DNA from: Saprospirales bacterium
GTDB taxonomy: Bacteria; Bacteroidota; Bacteroidia; Chitinophagales; Saprospiraceae
Reading direction: 5' to 3'
Assembly (NCBI GenBank): GCA_002698985.1
Contig: PAAY01000002.1
Coordinates: 1 to 39,655, forward strand
Length of the DNA stretch: 39,655 nucleotides
Every line of letters starts with the position of its first letter. Within the stretch, counting starts at the first letter, position 1. Below the pieces are notes generated by a model. It was not told where the DNA came from. It saw only the letters and a program-made list of their open reading frames with translations, and did no database searches. Both the position numbers and the translations under genes were made by a program. Shown here piece after piece: positions 32,813-39,655 of this stretch.

Positions 32813-33208
32813 TCAGCAGGATTTTGGCGGTTGCCAAATGTTGTGAACGTGGGGTGAAGGAAGGGCCTCTTCGTCAACGAGGTGGATATCACCTGCAGAA
32901 TTGAGTGGAATGTGCGGGCCGTATGAACTTTGACCTATCGCAGCCAGCACCATCGAATGCACATGGCAACAGTTGTGGTCTTTGCCGGGAAGTTTTGAAT
33001 GGTCGTGGTCTTTTTGGTGCTGGTTGTATTCACTGCCGTAATGGAGCTCCCAAAACTCAATGATGGTCAGGTCAGGTGCTGATTCAAGGTGCTCCGCATA
33101 ATGCTCCAACAAATCGGGCAAAGCCTTTACCGCTTCTTGCACTTTGACAGGCACAAGCGAGCTGAAGACGAACAGCGTAAGGAGTGATATGGCTAAAGGT
33201 TTGCGCAT
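32813..33208 (-). CDS. Small exported His/Cys-rich protein (HYC_CC_PP-like)
   Basis: A 131-residue protein with a hydrophobic N-terminal signal (about 1-22). It then shows a pattern I associate with the Bacteroidota HYC_CC_PP family: HY (56-57), many histidines (64, 68, 70, 78), KLPGKDHNCCHVH (72-84) with adjacent cysteines C80-C81, and a PP near the C-terminus (127-128), ending in C131. The function of the family is unknown, but such proteins often lie upstream of metal efflux genes, as here (109 nt before the pump, same strand). Metal capture or sensing outside the cytoplasm is a reasonable inference. A -7 box (33217-33224) lies just upstream. Confidence 0.72.
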   Translation of the reverse strand: MRKPLAISLLTLFVFSSLVPVKVQEAVKALPDLLEHYAEHLESAPDLTIIEFWELHYGSEYNQHQKDHDHSKLPGKDHNCCHVHSMVLAAIGQSSYGPHIPLNSAGDIHLVDEEALPSPHVHNIWQPPKSC

Positions 33209-33216
33209 TTGGTGGA

Positions 33217-33224
33217 CAAAACTA
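33217..33224 (-). promoter_or_regulatory. -7 box TAGTTTTG upstream of the His/Cys-rich protein
   Basis: Exact TAnnTTTG on the minus strand, 8 nt before the ATG at 33208, so the leader would be very short. No clear -33 TTTG. It could drive the small protein and the efflux operon together. Confidence 0.4.
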
Positions 33225-33339
33225 ACAAAGCAGGGCGAAACTGGTTCGCTCTGCTTTCACATGAAAAACTCTACTACAATGGCATTGGTCCTAAATGTGG
33301 ATACTGTCACTCTTGTAAAATGTCAGTGTACTAAAAGGC

Positions 33340-33364
33340 GGTAGCCGGCAAGGAACCGGCTACC
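33340..33364 (-). terminator. Hairpin, possible terminator of the 33711-34925 gene
   Basis: GGTAGCCGG and CCGGCTACC are perfect 9-bp arms around a 7-nt loop. On the minus strand it is followed by CGCCTTTTAG. It lies about 350 nt past the stop of the sigma/anti-sigma pair. The rest of 33209-33710 shows nothing apart from the -7 box 33217-33224 and the decamer array at 33631-33704. Confidence 0.45.
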
Positions 33365-33630
33365 ACCGGGAAACAATTTGATGCTGACTGACAAATTCTT
33401 GCATTTTGGGGCTAGAAACATTTGTCCTTCACGCGATTCAATAAAGGAGCAGGAACAGGGGTGCAGACCAGGTGCGTATAAAAAATACTCATTGCTTTTC
33501 TAAACCCGGAAAGCTGATTCCTGAAGTCAACCTAGCTTACGGGGTATTGATCCTGGAGGGTTGCGTGAGGAGAAATTTGTTTACCCGAACCTGCCTGAAA
33601 AACTCATTTTATCTTGGAGTTGCTTGCACA

Positions 33631-33704
33631 AAACCCCTCTCAACCTCTCCAAACCTCTCTAAACCCCTCTAAACCTCTCTAAACCTCTCTAAACCTCTCT
33701 AAAC
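33631..33704 (+). repeat. Decamer tandem array (AAACCTCTCT family), about 7.4 units
   Basis: Seven 10-bp units from 33631 plus a partial eighth, mostly AAACCTCTCT with variants AAACCCCTCT, CAACCTCTCC and AAACCTCTCT. It ends 6 bp before the stop codon of the gene at 33711. The same unit occurs at 66-105, so this is a dispersed minisatellite of the genome. Confidence 0.9.
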
Positions 33705-33710
33705 AGAGAA

Positions 33711-34925
33711 TCACCTCCACCGGTAATTCACCCCTAACCTGAGCGTAGCCCAGTTGGGAATGCGCCAGTCTTCCAGGCCGGCACTCAGGTAATGGTAATA
33801 GTTGCTTTGGAGCTGCAACTGCCAGTTTCTCGAGGCCTGCCAACTGAAACCAAGTCCAGCGCTGGCATTCAATCCGTCCCAGCCTGAGGATACGTTTTCT
33901 GTGATCTCATAATGGGTGTCCGTATCATGGTCTTCGTAATCCAGGAGGTACCGCCCACCCAGGCGATAGTTGGATCCAATCCCCAGCCTCAGCCCAACTT
34001 CAAATTTCTTTTTGACGGGGAAGGCATACCCCAGGCCGGTGTGCAGGCCCAGGTCTCTCCGGGAGAAAATGTTTTTGTCCAGTTTGGCATTCGGATCGGG
34101 TGATGGCGGGTGGGGGAAACCGTCTATCGCTCTTTCCGCCTTCAATTTCAATTCGCTCCAACTCAGCTCCTGCCACCAGGACAACCTGTCAGAACCGAGT
34201 CCTACTTCATTTCCTATGGCAATAGATATACCGTTGCTGCTGCTCAGCCCATCCTTCCAGCTAATCACGGGGCCGGCACCAAAAGTGAAATGACCTTGGC
34301 GAAGAAAAGCAACCCTACGGGGTGTAGCAGGCCGCACTGAAATCTCCCGGAACAGATCGTACCAATGCTTTTCTGGGTATTTGAGCAAGGAGGTAGCGAG
34401 GTAAGGAATCAAGGCCAGGATCCTGTTTTGACTCAAACCCTCCTGGCCTCCGGTTTCATTTTGAATGCCTTTGCTTAGCGGGTTGTTGGCCTCTGCAATA
34501 GATGATGGCGAGGAAGCTGCTCCGTTTTCGTCCCCGCTGTTGCCAGCAATTTGTTCGTCATAAGCTGGCGCCAGTCCAGGTCCGTTACGGAAATTGTTTC
34601 TGAAGATGGTATGGTAAACTGTATCGTATTGATGAATGACAACTTTGTTGTAAATGGTGTCGTAAACGACTGTTCTGTTGACCGTTGCAAGCTCGCCGTT
34701 TTGGTTATGGGTGTGGTTCCACAATTTCCATCCCAGCAGGCCATTGATGCCCAGCAGCATCAGCAATGGAATGCTCCACAAGAGCAACACCCGTCTGTTT
34801 CTTCTTTTTTCGTACAAGTCGAGCCGCTTGTCCAGTTGCAGCCATTCATCAGGGCTGTAATCAGGCATTTCATCCTGCCCATGCTGCAATTTTTCAAAGA
34901 GTTTTCGGTGTAAATTATCGCTCAT
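33711..34925 (-). CDS. Membrane-anchored putative anti-sigma protein with C-terminal beta-barrel-like domain
   Basis: A 404-residue protein I cannot assign to a named family. The cytoplasmic N-terminus (about 1-45, DEMPDYSPDEWLQLDKRLDLYEKRR) is followed by one transmembrane helix (about 46-67, VLLLWSIPLLMLLGINGLL), a Ser/Asn-rich linker with repeated VVYDT/VVIHQYDTVYHTIF segments (about 85-108), and a C-terminal part (about 205-404) of alternating strands with aromatic ends, GAGPVISW ... LRLGVNYRWR, typical of outer-membrane barrel proteins of this phylum. It overlaps the upstream ECF sigma factor gene by 11 bp, so translation is coupled. The layout suggests an anti-sigma factor whose periplasmic part reaches the outer membrane; this is inference. 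Confidence 0.7.
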   Translation of the reverse strand: MSDNLHRKLFEKLQHGQDEMPDYSPDEWLQLDKRLDLYEKRRNRRVLLLWSIPLLMLLGINGLLGWKLWNHTHNQNGELATVNRTVVYDTIYNKVVIHQYDTVYHTIFRNNFRNGPGLAPAYDEQIAGNSGDENGAASSPSSIAEANNPLSKGIQNETGGQEGLSQNRILALIPYLATSLLKYPEKHWYDLFREISVRPATPRRVAFLRQGHFTFGAGPVISWKDGLSSSNGISIAIGNEVGLGSDRLSWWQELSWSELKLKAERAIDGFPHPPSPDPNAKLDKNIFSRRDLGLHTGLGYAFPVKKKFEVGLRLGIGSNYRLGGRYLLDYEDHDTDTHYEITENVSSGWDGLNASAGLGFSWQASRNWQLQLQSNYYHYLSAGLEDWRIPNWATLRLGVNYRWR

Positions 34926-35484
34926 ACTTGGGATAATTGTGTTTCAGGTAATTGGCAACGATCAACTCCATTTTTTTGCGTGCCCTCGCCAGATTCGACT
35001 TGGACGTGCCGGTGCTGATGCCGAGGAGTTTGCCAATCTCCTCGTGCTTGTATCCTTCAATTTCATAGAGGTTGTAAACGGCCCGGTATTGAGGGGGTAG
35101 CTGCCCGATGAGCTGGGCTATTTCATCTGCATGCATCCAATTGATCGACTCAGGCTCAAATTCACTTTCCGGTACTTGTTCCAGCTCTTCAGTTGATGGA
35201 TTGGATTTGTATTTCCTGAGGTAGTCAATTGCTGCATGGATGAACACCTTTCTGGCCCAACTCACGAAAGTTCGCTGTTCATCGTATTGTTTCAATTTCG
35301 TGAAGATGTTGAAGAAGGCATCATTCACGATCTCACGGGCATCTTCTTCTGAGGAGGCATATCGCAGACAAATACCCATTCCGAACCGGTAGAACCTCCG
35401 GTACAGGTTGAATTGGGCGCTCCTGTCCCCCTTTTTGCAAAGGCGAATCAAGGGGAGCAATGATTTGTCAGAATCTTTTGCCAT
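34915..35484 (-). CDS. ECF-type RNA polymerase sigma factor
   Basis: A 189-residue sigma-70 family factor. Region 2 (about 12-90) has SSEEDAREIVNDAFFNIF and TFVSWARKVFIHAAIDYLRK; region 4 (about 125-180) has LPPQYRAVYNLYEIEGYKHEEI followed by the helix-turn-helix GKLLGISTGTSKSNLARAR. I start at 35484 (MAKDSDKS) because homologues begin near there; the frame is open 24 codons further upstream but that part is Cys/His/Ser-rich and unlike the family, and overlaps the terminator region of the next gene. Coupled by an 11-bp overlap to the membrane protein at 33711-34925, which probably holds it inactive until an envelope signal arrives. Unrelated in sequence detail to the sigma factor at 20483. 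Confidence 0.9.
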   Translation of the reverse strand: MAKDSDKSLLPLIRLCKKGDRSAQFNLYRRFYRFGMGICLRYASSEEDAREIVNDAFFNIFTKLKQYDEQRTFVSWARKVFIHAAIDYLRKYKSNPSTEELEQVPESEFEPESINWMHADEIAQLIGQLPPQYRAVYNLYEIEGYKHEEIGKLLGISTGTSKSNLARARKKMELIVANYLKHNYPKYER

Positions 35485-35541
35485 GCCAGCTTTAAAATAG
35501 CTTACGATGTGAATGTAGGAATGGGTTGCGCAATGCGAATC

Positions 35542-35573
35542 AAAAAAGCCCGGCACTATTTCAGCAGCCGGGC
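35542..35573 (-). terminator. Terminator of the lipocalin-like gene
   Basis: GCCCGGC and GCCGGGC (35548-35554 and 35567-35573) form a 7-bp stem followed on the minus strand by six Ts (35547-35542). Confidence 0.8.
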
Positions 35574-35601
35574 CTTCACACCAGTTCGCGTATCAGAAAC
35601 A

Positions 35602-36000
35602 CTACGTCTTTTCAAATGTCAGTTCTTCGAGGTGGGTGTTGTTGTCATCCTTCAGGCGGATGATAACATCGTTCTTTTCCAGGATGAGCCAATCGTCATT
35701 CAGCTTGTCAAGTGGCTGGGTTCCGTTGATGTCAATGACCAGTTTGCTGCTTGTTTGAGTCCAGGTTCCCAACTTGATAGAACCATCCGGCAGATTTCCA
35801 ACAAAAGTGCCGTCATCGAGGAACTCAAAAGTGTAAGAAGCAAAGTCATTCGTCTCATCCTTGTCCTTGTCGAAGTACCAGGTCACTTTCCACAGCCCCT
35901 GAGGAGTATTGCTGCTTACCTGGTTATCGTCATCATTGGTGCAAGCACCCGTTATGGATATGGTCGCAATCAGCAGGATGAAAAATTTAAATTTTGCCAT
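35602..36000 (-). CDS. Lipocalin-like lipoprotein of unknown function
   Basis: A 132-residue lipoprotein with signal peptide and lipobox ITGAC (C20), followed by an acidic tether DDDDNQ. The rest resembles small lipocalin-like domains common in Bacteroidota: GLWKVTWYFD (35-44), YTFEFLDDGTFVGN (56-69), GTWTQTSSKLVID (78-90), then a DWLILEKND strand. I do not recognise a specific family and no active-site residues are apparent. It has its own terminator and lies 117 nt from the sigma factor start on the same strand, so it could be a separate unit. The 36001-36562 gap upstream shows no gene, consensus promoter or clear repeat; a short GC-rich palindrome CCCGC/GCGGG lies at 36536-36548. Confidence 0.75.
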   Translation of the reverse strand: MAKFKFFILLIATISITGACTNDDDNQVSSNTPQGLWKVTWYFDKDKDETNDFASYTFEFLDDGTFVGNLPDGSIKLGTWTQTSSKLVIDINGTQPLDKLNDDWLILEKNDVIIRLKDDNNTHLEELTFEKT

Positions 36001-36562
36001 GATTCAAGTTTGTTTTGGTTATCCAAATGGGCTGAGGTGTTTTGCTGGAACAAATATGTGGCAGAAGCCCCCCGGAAGTCAAAATGAATGATCTCAACGG
36101 GAATATGCGTCCACCGGAAGCGTGTAATTCTCCGGCCATACCTCTTCTTTTACTCAAAACGAAGGAGTTTTGGAGGCAGGACGAAGTATGTTCCTGCCGA
36201 TTTCATTTTGAATATAAATTTCTATACTACTTGCTATATCAATTCAAAACCATAGCTTTGCGGCCGCTAAAATTCCAGGTACGAACTCAAGTGATTGTCC
36301 TGGTTTATTTTCTAACTCTCCGTTTCGATCAGGAGTCAGAAGGAAAAGGGAATTAAGATTAAGCTTGTTGACAGCTTATTGAAATTGTGGGTCCAAAGCT
36401 GGACGTAGATGTTTTTCTGTCGAAGAATGATTGTACAAGTATTTCCTTCCGGCTCTTAACCTGCCTGTTTTTATCGCCTTGCACGGCGGATGATTTTCGT
36501 AGTATTTCTCCTATCCTGTTGAATCGGTATTCCTGCCCGCATGGGCGGGTCAAACCATTTTC

Positions 36563-38005
36563 ATGACTAACATCCCATCTTTTTCAGATCTGGGGGTAGC
36601 CCCGGACATCCTCGCTGCATTGGAAGTAAAAGGCTTCACCCAACCCACACCCATTCAGGCAGGCACCATTCCTCTTTTGCTCAACGGTGAGAAGGACATT
36701 GTGGCCCAGGCTCAAACCGGCACCGGAAAAACCGCTGCTTTCGGCATCCCCGTACTGCAGCGCATTACACCGGGCCTCGGCAAGGTGCAGGCCATCGTGC
36801 TGGCCCCTACCCGTGAGCTCGCCAACCAGGTTTGCGAAGAAATGAGCTCACTGACCGCAGTGAGGGACATCAAAATACTCCCCATCTACGGTGGCCAGGA
36901 CATGGGCGCTCAGCTGCGGGCACTCCGCAAAGGCGTCGATGTGGTAGTGGGTACACCTGGCAGGGTGATTGACCACCTCAACAGAAAATCGCTCAGGCTG
37001 GATGATGTGCAATACGTCATCCTCGACGAAGCAGACGAAATGCTCAACATGGGTTTCCTGGAACCCATCGAGACCATCCTCGGTTTTGTTCCTCAACAAA
37101 GGCGCATGTTGCTCTTCTCGGCCACCATGCCGGCTCCCATCCTCAAGCTGGCACGCCAGTTCATGGGTGAATACGACGTGGTGAAGATGGCCTCCAACCA
37201 GGACTCTTCGGCCAATGTGGAGCAAGTGTTTTATGAAATAAAAGAAAGAGACAAGCTGCGCGCACTCAAAAGGCTCATCGACAGCGAATCTGAATTCTAT
37301 TCTCTGGTTTTCTGCCGCACCCGCGCCGGATCCGACCGGCTGGCAGCAAAGCTGTCGCAAATGGGTTACAATGTGGAAGCCCTCCACGGCGACGTAAGCC
37401 AGAGCCAACGGGAACGCATCCTCGAAAAATTCAAAAACGGACACAGCAGCATGCTGGTGGCAACCGATGTGGCAGCACGTGGAATAGATGTGAACAACCT
37501 CTCCCACGTCATCAACTTCGACCTGCCCGACAACCCCGAGGTGTATGTTCACCGTATCGGCCGGACTGGCCGGGCCGGGAGTACCGGCAAAGCCATTTCC
37601 TTTGTGTCACAAGGGGAATTTGGCAAGATCCGCCACATCATGAAGGCCACCCGCACCGAAATTGCCAAGAAGTCGCTGCCGGCAGGACAAGAGGTGGTTG
37701 AGGCAAAATGCGACGCCATCAAGCAAAAAGTATTTGATGCTGCCGAGGGAGACATTCCTCAGGCTTATCACAACCTGGCCAAGGAAATGCTCGCTTCCGG
37801 CAAACCGGCCACCCTGTTGGCGGCACTCCTAAAAGAACATTACGGAACCAAGCTGGATGCCGGTGCCTATCCTGAAATAACCGAACCGGAGCGCAACCGC
37901 TACCATTCACGCCACCAGGAATTCAGCCACAAACAAAGGGGCAAATCCAACAGCTATTACGGCAAGCGGAAATCCAGCTCTTTCAAAAGGAAAAGGCACT
38001 ATTGA
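36563..38005 (+). CDS. DEAD-box RNA helicase
   Basis: A 480-residue ATP-dependent RNA helicase of the CshA/DeaD type, likely acting in RNA turnover, ribosome assembly or cold adaptation. Motifs in order: Q motif FTQPTPIQ (25-32), Walker A AQTGTGKT (50-57), PTRELA (82-87), TPGR (131-134), DEAD (155-158), SAT (186-188), then the second domain with TDVAARGID and HRIGRTGRAG. Beyond the core, a helical segment and a very basic tail (RGKSNSYYGKRKSSSFKRKRHY region, last 23 residues) probably bind RNA. The last 7 bp overlap the 3' end of the convergent MtfA-like gene. Promoter not clear; TAGTATTTC at 36500-36508 is a weak candidate. Confidence 0.95.
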   Translation: MTNIPSFSDLGVAPDILAALEVKGFTQPTPIQAGTIPLLLNGEKDIVAQAQTGTGKTAAFGIPVLQRITPGLGKVQAIVLAPTRELANQVCEEMSSLTAVRDIKILPIYGGQDMGAQLRALRKGVDVVVGTPGRVIDHLNRKSLRLDDVQYVILDEADEMLNMGFLEPIETILGFVPQQRRMLLFSATMPAPILKLARQFMGEYDVVKMASNQDSSANVEQVFYEIKERDKLRALKRLIDSESEFYSLVFCRTRAGSDRLAAKLSQMGYNVEALHGDVSQSQRERILEKFKNGHSSMLVATDVAARGIDVNNLSHVINFDLPDNPEVYVHRIGRTGRAGSTGKAISFVSQGEFGKIRHIMKATRTEIAKKSLPAGQEVVEAKCDAIKQKVFDAAEGDIPQAYHNLAKEMLASGKPATLLAALLKEHYGTKLDAGAYPEITEPERNRYHSRHQEFSHKQRGKSNSYYGKRKSSSFKRKRHY

Positions 38006-38841
38006 ACTGAAGCTTCAGCTGCTGGCGGCGTCCTCCGGTAAAAATTTCTGATAAACATCTCGTACCGTTCCGGAAAAACGGCTTTAAAGCGTTCCGGAAA
38101 AACGAAGAAATGGGCCACGGCAACTGCCCCGATATCCAGATCGGGCAGGCCGATCCATTTCCTGAGGTAGCTGAGTTTCATGCCGCTCACCTGTTCCAGT
38201 TTTGGCCAGTCCTCTTCGGCCCATGCGGGCCAACTCATCTCAGAATGGCAACGCCGGAACACCCTGGCGTACTCGTACAGCCCGATGTGGAAGTGCTTTT
38301 GCGGATCCATGAAGCTGATCATCAGCTGTTCTGCTGAAAAAAGGATCACACCATCTTCATCGTAGATTTCACAGGTGTGCCATTTCTCCGGAAATTGCGG
38401 CGAGGGGAATGGGTGCGGGTACACAATGATGTGCTCGTAAGGTTCCATCAGAAAATCTTCCTGACCGAAGCTAACCTGCACGGCCGTGGCCGCAATAATG
38501 GCCTGCAAGTCGATGGGCATGCTCTCCATACCCTGGGCTTTGAATTCATGCGCGTGCATGTACATGGCCATGCGCTGGCGGAAGCGCTGCTGCAGCGGCT
38601 CCGGCAACCTCCGGTAATACGGCAATTTGGCTTCCAGCATTTTGCGCAAACCCGGCGGCAAATCAGGCGGCCTGTGCTGGTACCACCACCAGTCGATCTG
38701 CGGACTGAAGACGTATATGACGGCAGCCCCGAGGATGCAGGGAATCAGGTAATACGACCAACTGGAATCATCCTCCCATGCCAGGTAGAGGAAGATGAGA
38801 GCGACGAAAATCAACGGGGCTATCAGGTATCTCGAAAGCAT
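37999..38841 (-). CDS. MtfA-like membrane protein with degenerate zinc-peptidase site
   Basis: A 280-residue protein. Two N-terminal hydrophobic segments (about 6-22 and 30-47) are followed by a domain that aligns with E. coli MtfA as I remember it: the EHIIVYPHPF region (136-145) with MtfA HEVLIYPAPF, and HFFVFPERFKAVFPERYEMF (244-263) with its EYFFSAPELF region. The zinc motif HExxH, however, reads Y189-E-Y-A-R193, and the third ligand glutamate aligns with A243. So all three metal ligands appear lost while the glutamate E190 stays. It is probably not an active peptidase and may be a binding or regulatory protein. It overlaps the DEAD helicase 3' end by 7 bp and lies 34 nt after the DUF4348-like gene. 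Confidence 0.72.
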   Translation of the reverse strand: MLSRYLIAPLIFVALIFLYLAWEDDSSWSYYLIPCILGAAVIYVFSPQIDWWWYQHRPPDLPPGLRKMLEAKLPYYRRLPEPLQQRFRQRMAMYMHAHEFKAQGMESMPIDLQAIIAATAVQVSFGQEDFLMEPYEHIIVYPHPFPSPQFPEKWHTCEIYDEDGVILFSAEQLMISFMDPQKHFHIGLYEYARVFRRCHSEMSWPAWAEEDWPKLEQVSGMKLSYLRKWIGLPDLDIGAVAVAHFFVFPERFKAVFPERYEMFIRNFYRRTPPAAEASVQ

Positions 38842-38875
38842 AAAGCTGCACTTGGTTCATTCAGAGCCGGTATGC

Positions 38876-39322
38876 TCATTGCGAAGAAAAGCGGTTCAGG
38901 CCAGCGTAATAGATCAGATTCCACTCGTCGCCAAATTTGGCAAAGCGGCGCTCCATGCCAAATTTGCCGTTTTTGTGCACGATGTACTCCACCACCATCA
39001 CCTCGTTTACCGGCACCAACTTGCGTGTGAAATCACTGAGGTCAAAGTCCACCGCCCTTTGCATCCGCCAATTTTCCTTCTGCCACCTGAAATTGCCGGA
39101 GGCGATGGTCAAAGAATCGGCCTTGTCGGGCAGTCCCTCCAGTGGAAACACGATGTGTTCAATCTGGTAAATACTGTCGCTGTGGAATTTTTGATAGAAG
39201 GTCTTGAAATCTTCCGGCAGGTCTGCCAGTTGATTGCCACCGGCGGCAGGGGCACTGGCCTTTTCCTGACCACAGGACAACAACACAGTTCCGGAAAATA
39301 AGAGCAGGATGATGAACTTCAT
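38876..39322 (-). CDS. DUF4348-like lipoprotein
   Basis: A 148-residue lipoprotein; signal peptide MKFIILLLFSGTVLLSC with the lipid-attached cysteine at C17. The segment DLPEDFKTFYQKFHSDSIYQ (about 34-53) and HIVFPLEGLP fit what I recall of DUF4348 proteins of Bacteroidota, which have no known function. I start at 39322 because a -7 box lies at 39345-39338, inside the longer open frame that runs back to 39379, and because this start gives a standard lipoprotein signal. The MtfA-like gene follows 34 nt downstream on the same strand, so the two are probably cotranscribed. Confidence 0.75.
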   Translation of the reverse strand: MKFIILLLFSGTVLLSCGQEKASAPAAGGNQLADLPEDFKTFYQKFHSDSIYQIEHIVFPLEGLPDKADSLTIASGNFRWQKENWRMQRAVDFDLSDFTRKLVPVNEVMVVEYIVHKNGKFGMERRFAKFGDEWNLIYYAGLNRFSSQ

Positions 39323-39337
39323 TTGAATTTGTTTGGC

Positions 39338-39345
39338 CAAAAGTA
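39338..39345 (-). promoter_or_regulatory. -7 box TACTTTTG for the DUF4348-like gene
   Basis: Exact TAnnTTTG on the minus strand, 15 nt before the ATG at 39322. It decides the start, since the longer frame would begin upstream of it. No clear -33 box. Confidence 0.45.
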
Positions 39346-39452
39346 AACAGGCCTGTGAAAAGACGACTTCTCCTTTCATTGCGCAGCGAGGATGAGCTAC
39401 CCAATAATGAAGACAGACCGATTAGATACAAAGTTTGCAGGGGCGCCTTTGG

Positions 39453-39473
39453 CTATCGATTACCCACAAATCC
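39453..39473 (-). repeat. 21-bp word, inverted copy of positions 22-42
   Basis: Exact reverse complement of 22-42. The remaining 39474-39655 holds no convincing gene. It has a small palindrome CCCGC/GCGGG (39589-39608 region) and short open minus-strand frames without start or homology, and looks like intergenic repeat sequence at a contig edge. Confidence 0.8.
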
Positions 39474-39655
39474 CAATCTCATCGAAAATTGTCTCTGCAA
39501 CACGGCTTCATTGCACGTGATAAAATCATTTTCAAATCCCAGTTCCTGGCTGTGAAAAAATCCCTGATAACATCAGCCATCTTGTAACCCGCTGTTTCAA
39601 CGGCGGGAATTTTGCCAGTCCCCCTACCCACATCAAACTTCTATTCAGAACATCA

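Noticed and set aside
33631-33704. Tandem units considered as a CRISPR array
   Set aside because: The unit is 10 bp with no spacers, and no cas gene is near.
36042-36356. 104-codon plus-strand frame in the gap before the DEAD helicase
   Set aside because: No homology, no promoter or domain, unusual composition. The gap 36001-36562 is better left as non-coding.
22-39473. Whole window as a composite transposon bounded by 21-bp inverted repeats
   Set aside because: There is no transposase or integrase and the contents are ordinary chromosomal genes; 39 kb between such short ends is implausible without a mobility gene.
39540-39655. Partial gene at the right edge (minus strand)
   Set aside because: Short stop-free minus-strand frames exist but have no start, no recognisable motif, and one is broken by TAG close to the edge.
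1-39655. tRNA, rRNA or riboswitch genes
   Set aside because: I saw no cloverleaf with CCA-ready end, no rRNA core sequence and no recognised riboswitch core on reading both strands; a tRNAscan-SE and Rfam search would be decisive.

Overview
The window looks like chromosomal DNA of a member of the phylum Bacteroidota, most likely the Saprospiria (Lewinella/Phaeodactylibacter-like). This is inference from content: a type IX secretion (T9SS) C-terminal sorting domain on a large secreted protease, many short lipoproteins, a DUF3078 outer-membrane protein, an MbnP/MbnH pair, a CarB without its allosteric domain, and promoter -7 boxes of the Bacteroidota form TAnnTTTG. I see no rRNA, tRNA, CRISPR array, phage gene or insertion sequence. 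Both ends carry the same 21-base word in inverted orientation, which fits a contig that broke in dispersed repeats.

Layout. 1-207: short tandem and inverted repeats. 208-5575 (+): UvrD-type helicase fused to a Cys-rich RecB-like nuclease, overlapping pcm, then a 2-oxo acid dehydrogenase E2. 5576-6131: a repeat-dense intergenic mosaic with a duplicated tail of the next gene. 6132-19971 (all -): fumarylacetoacetase, a 1283-residue T9SS-exported lysyl-endopeptidase-like protease, a Tat-exported Gfo/Idh/MocA oxidoreductase, a LysM lytic transglycosylase, Hsp20, CarB and an M28 peptidase. 20483-23237 (+): ECF sigma factor, small acidic protein, MscS-type channel and DUF3078 protein, probably one operon. 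23390-24978 (+): 3-hydroxyacyl-CoA dehydrogenase and PaaI-type thioesterase. 25108-26916 (+): MbnP-like lipoprotein and MbnH-like di-haem enzyme, converging on a heavy-metal RND efflux operon (27114-32704, -) headed by a His/Cys-rich small exported protein (32813-33208, -). 33711-36000 (-): ECF sigma factor overlapping a membrane-anchored putative anti-sigma/beta-barrel protein, and a lipocalin-like lipoprotein. 36563-39322: DEAD-box RNA helicase (+), an MtfA-like protein whose zinc site is lost (-), and a DUF4348-like lipoprotein (-).

The items most worth a second look are: (1) the carB leader, where a near-consensus promoter is followed within a few bases by a 17-codon reading frame that runs through an intrinsic terminator and stops at the end of its U-run, an architecture expected for attenuation; (2) a promoter-terminator pair at 20173-20323 that brackets about 110 nt with no gene, plus a second orphan terminator at 14741-14775, both candidate small RNAs; (3) the MbnP/MbnH pair beside metal efflux; (4) a family of hairpins sharing a CCTTCAGG centre but with unrelated, compensating arms; (5) the degenerate MtfA homologue; and (6) the sigma/anti-sigma-barrel pair. 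All function calls come from reading the sequence and recalling family features; no database search was run.
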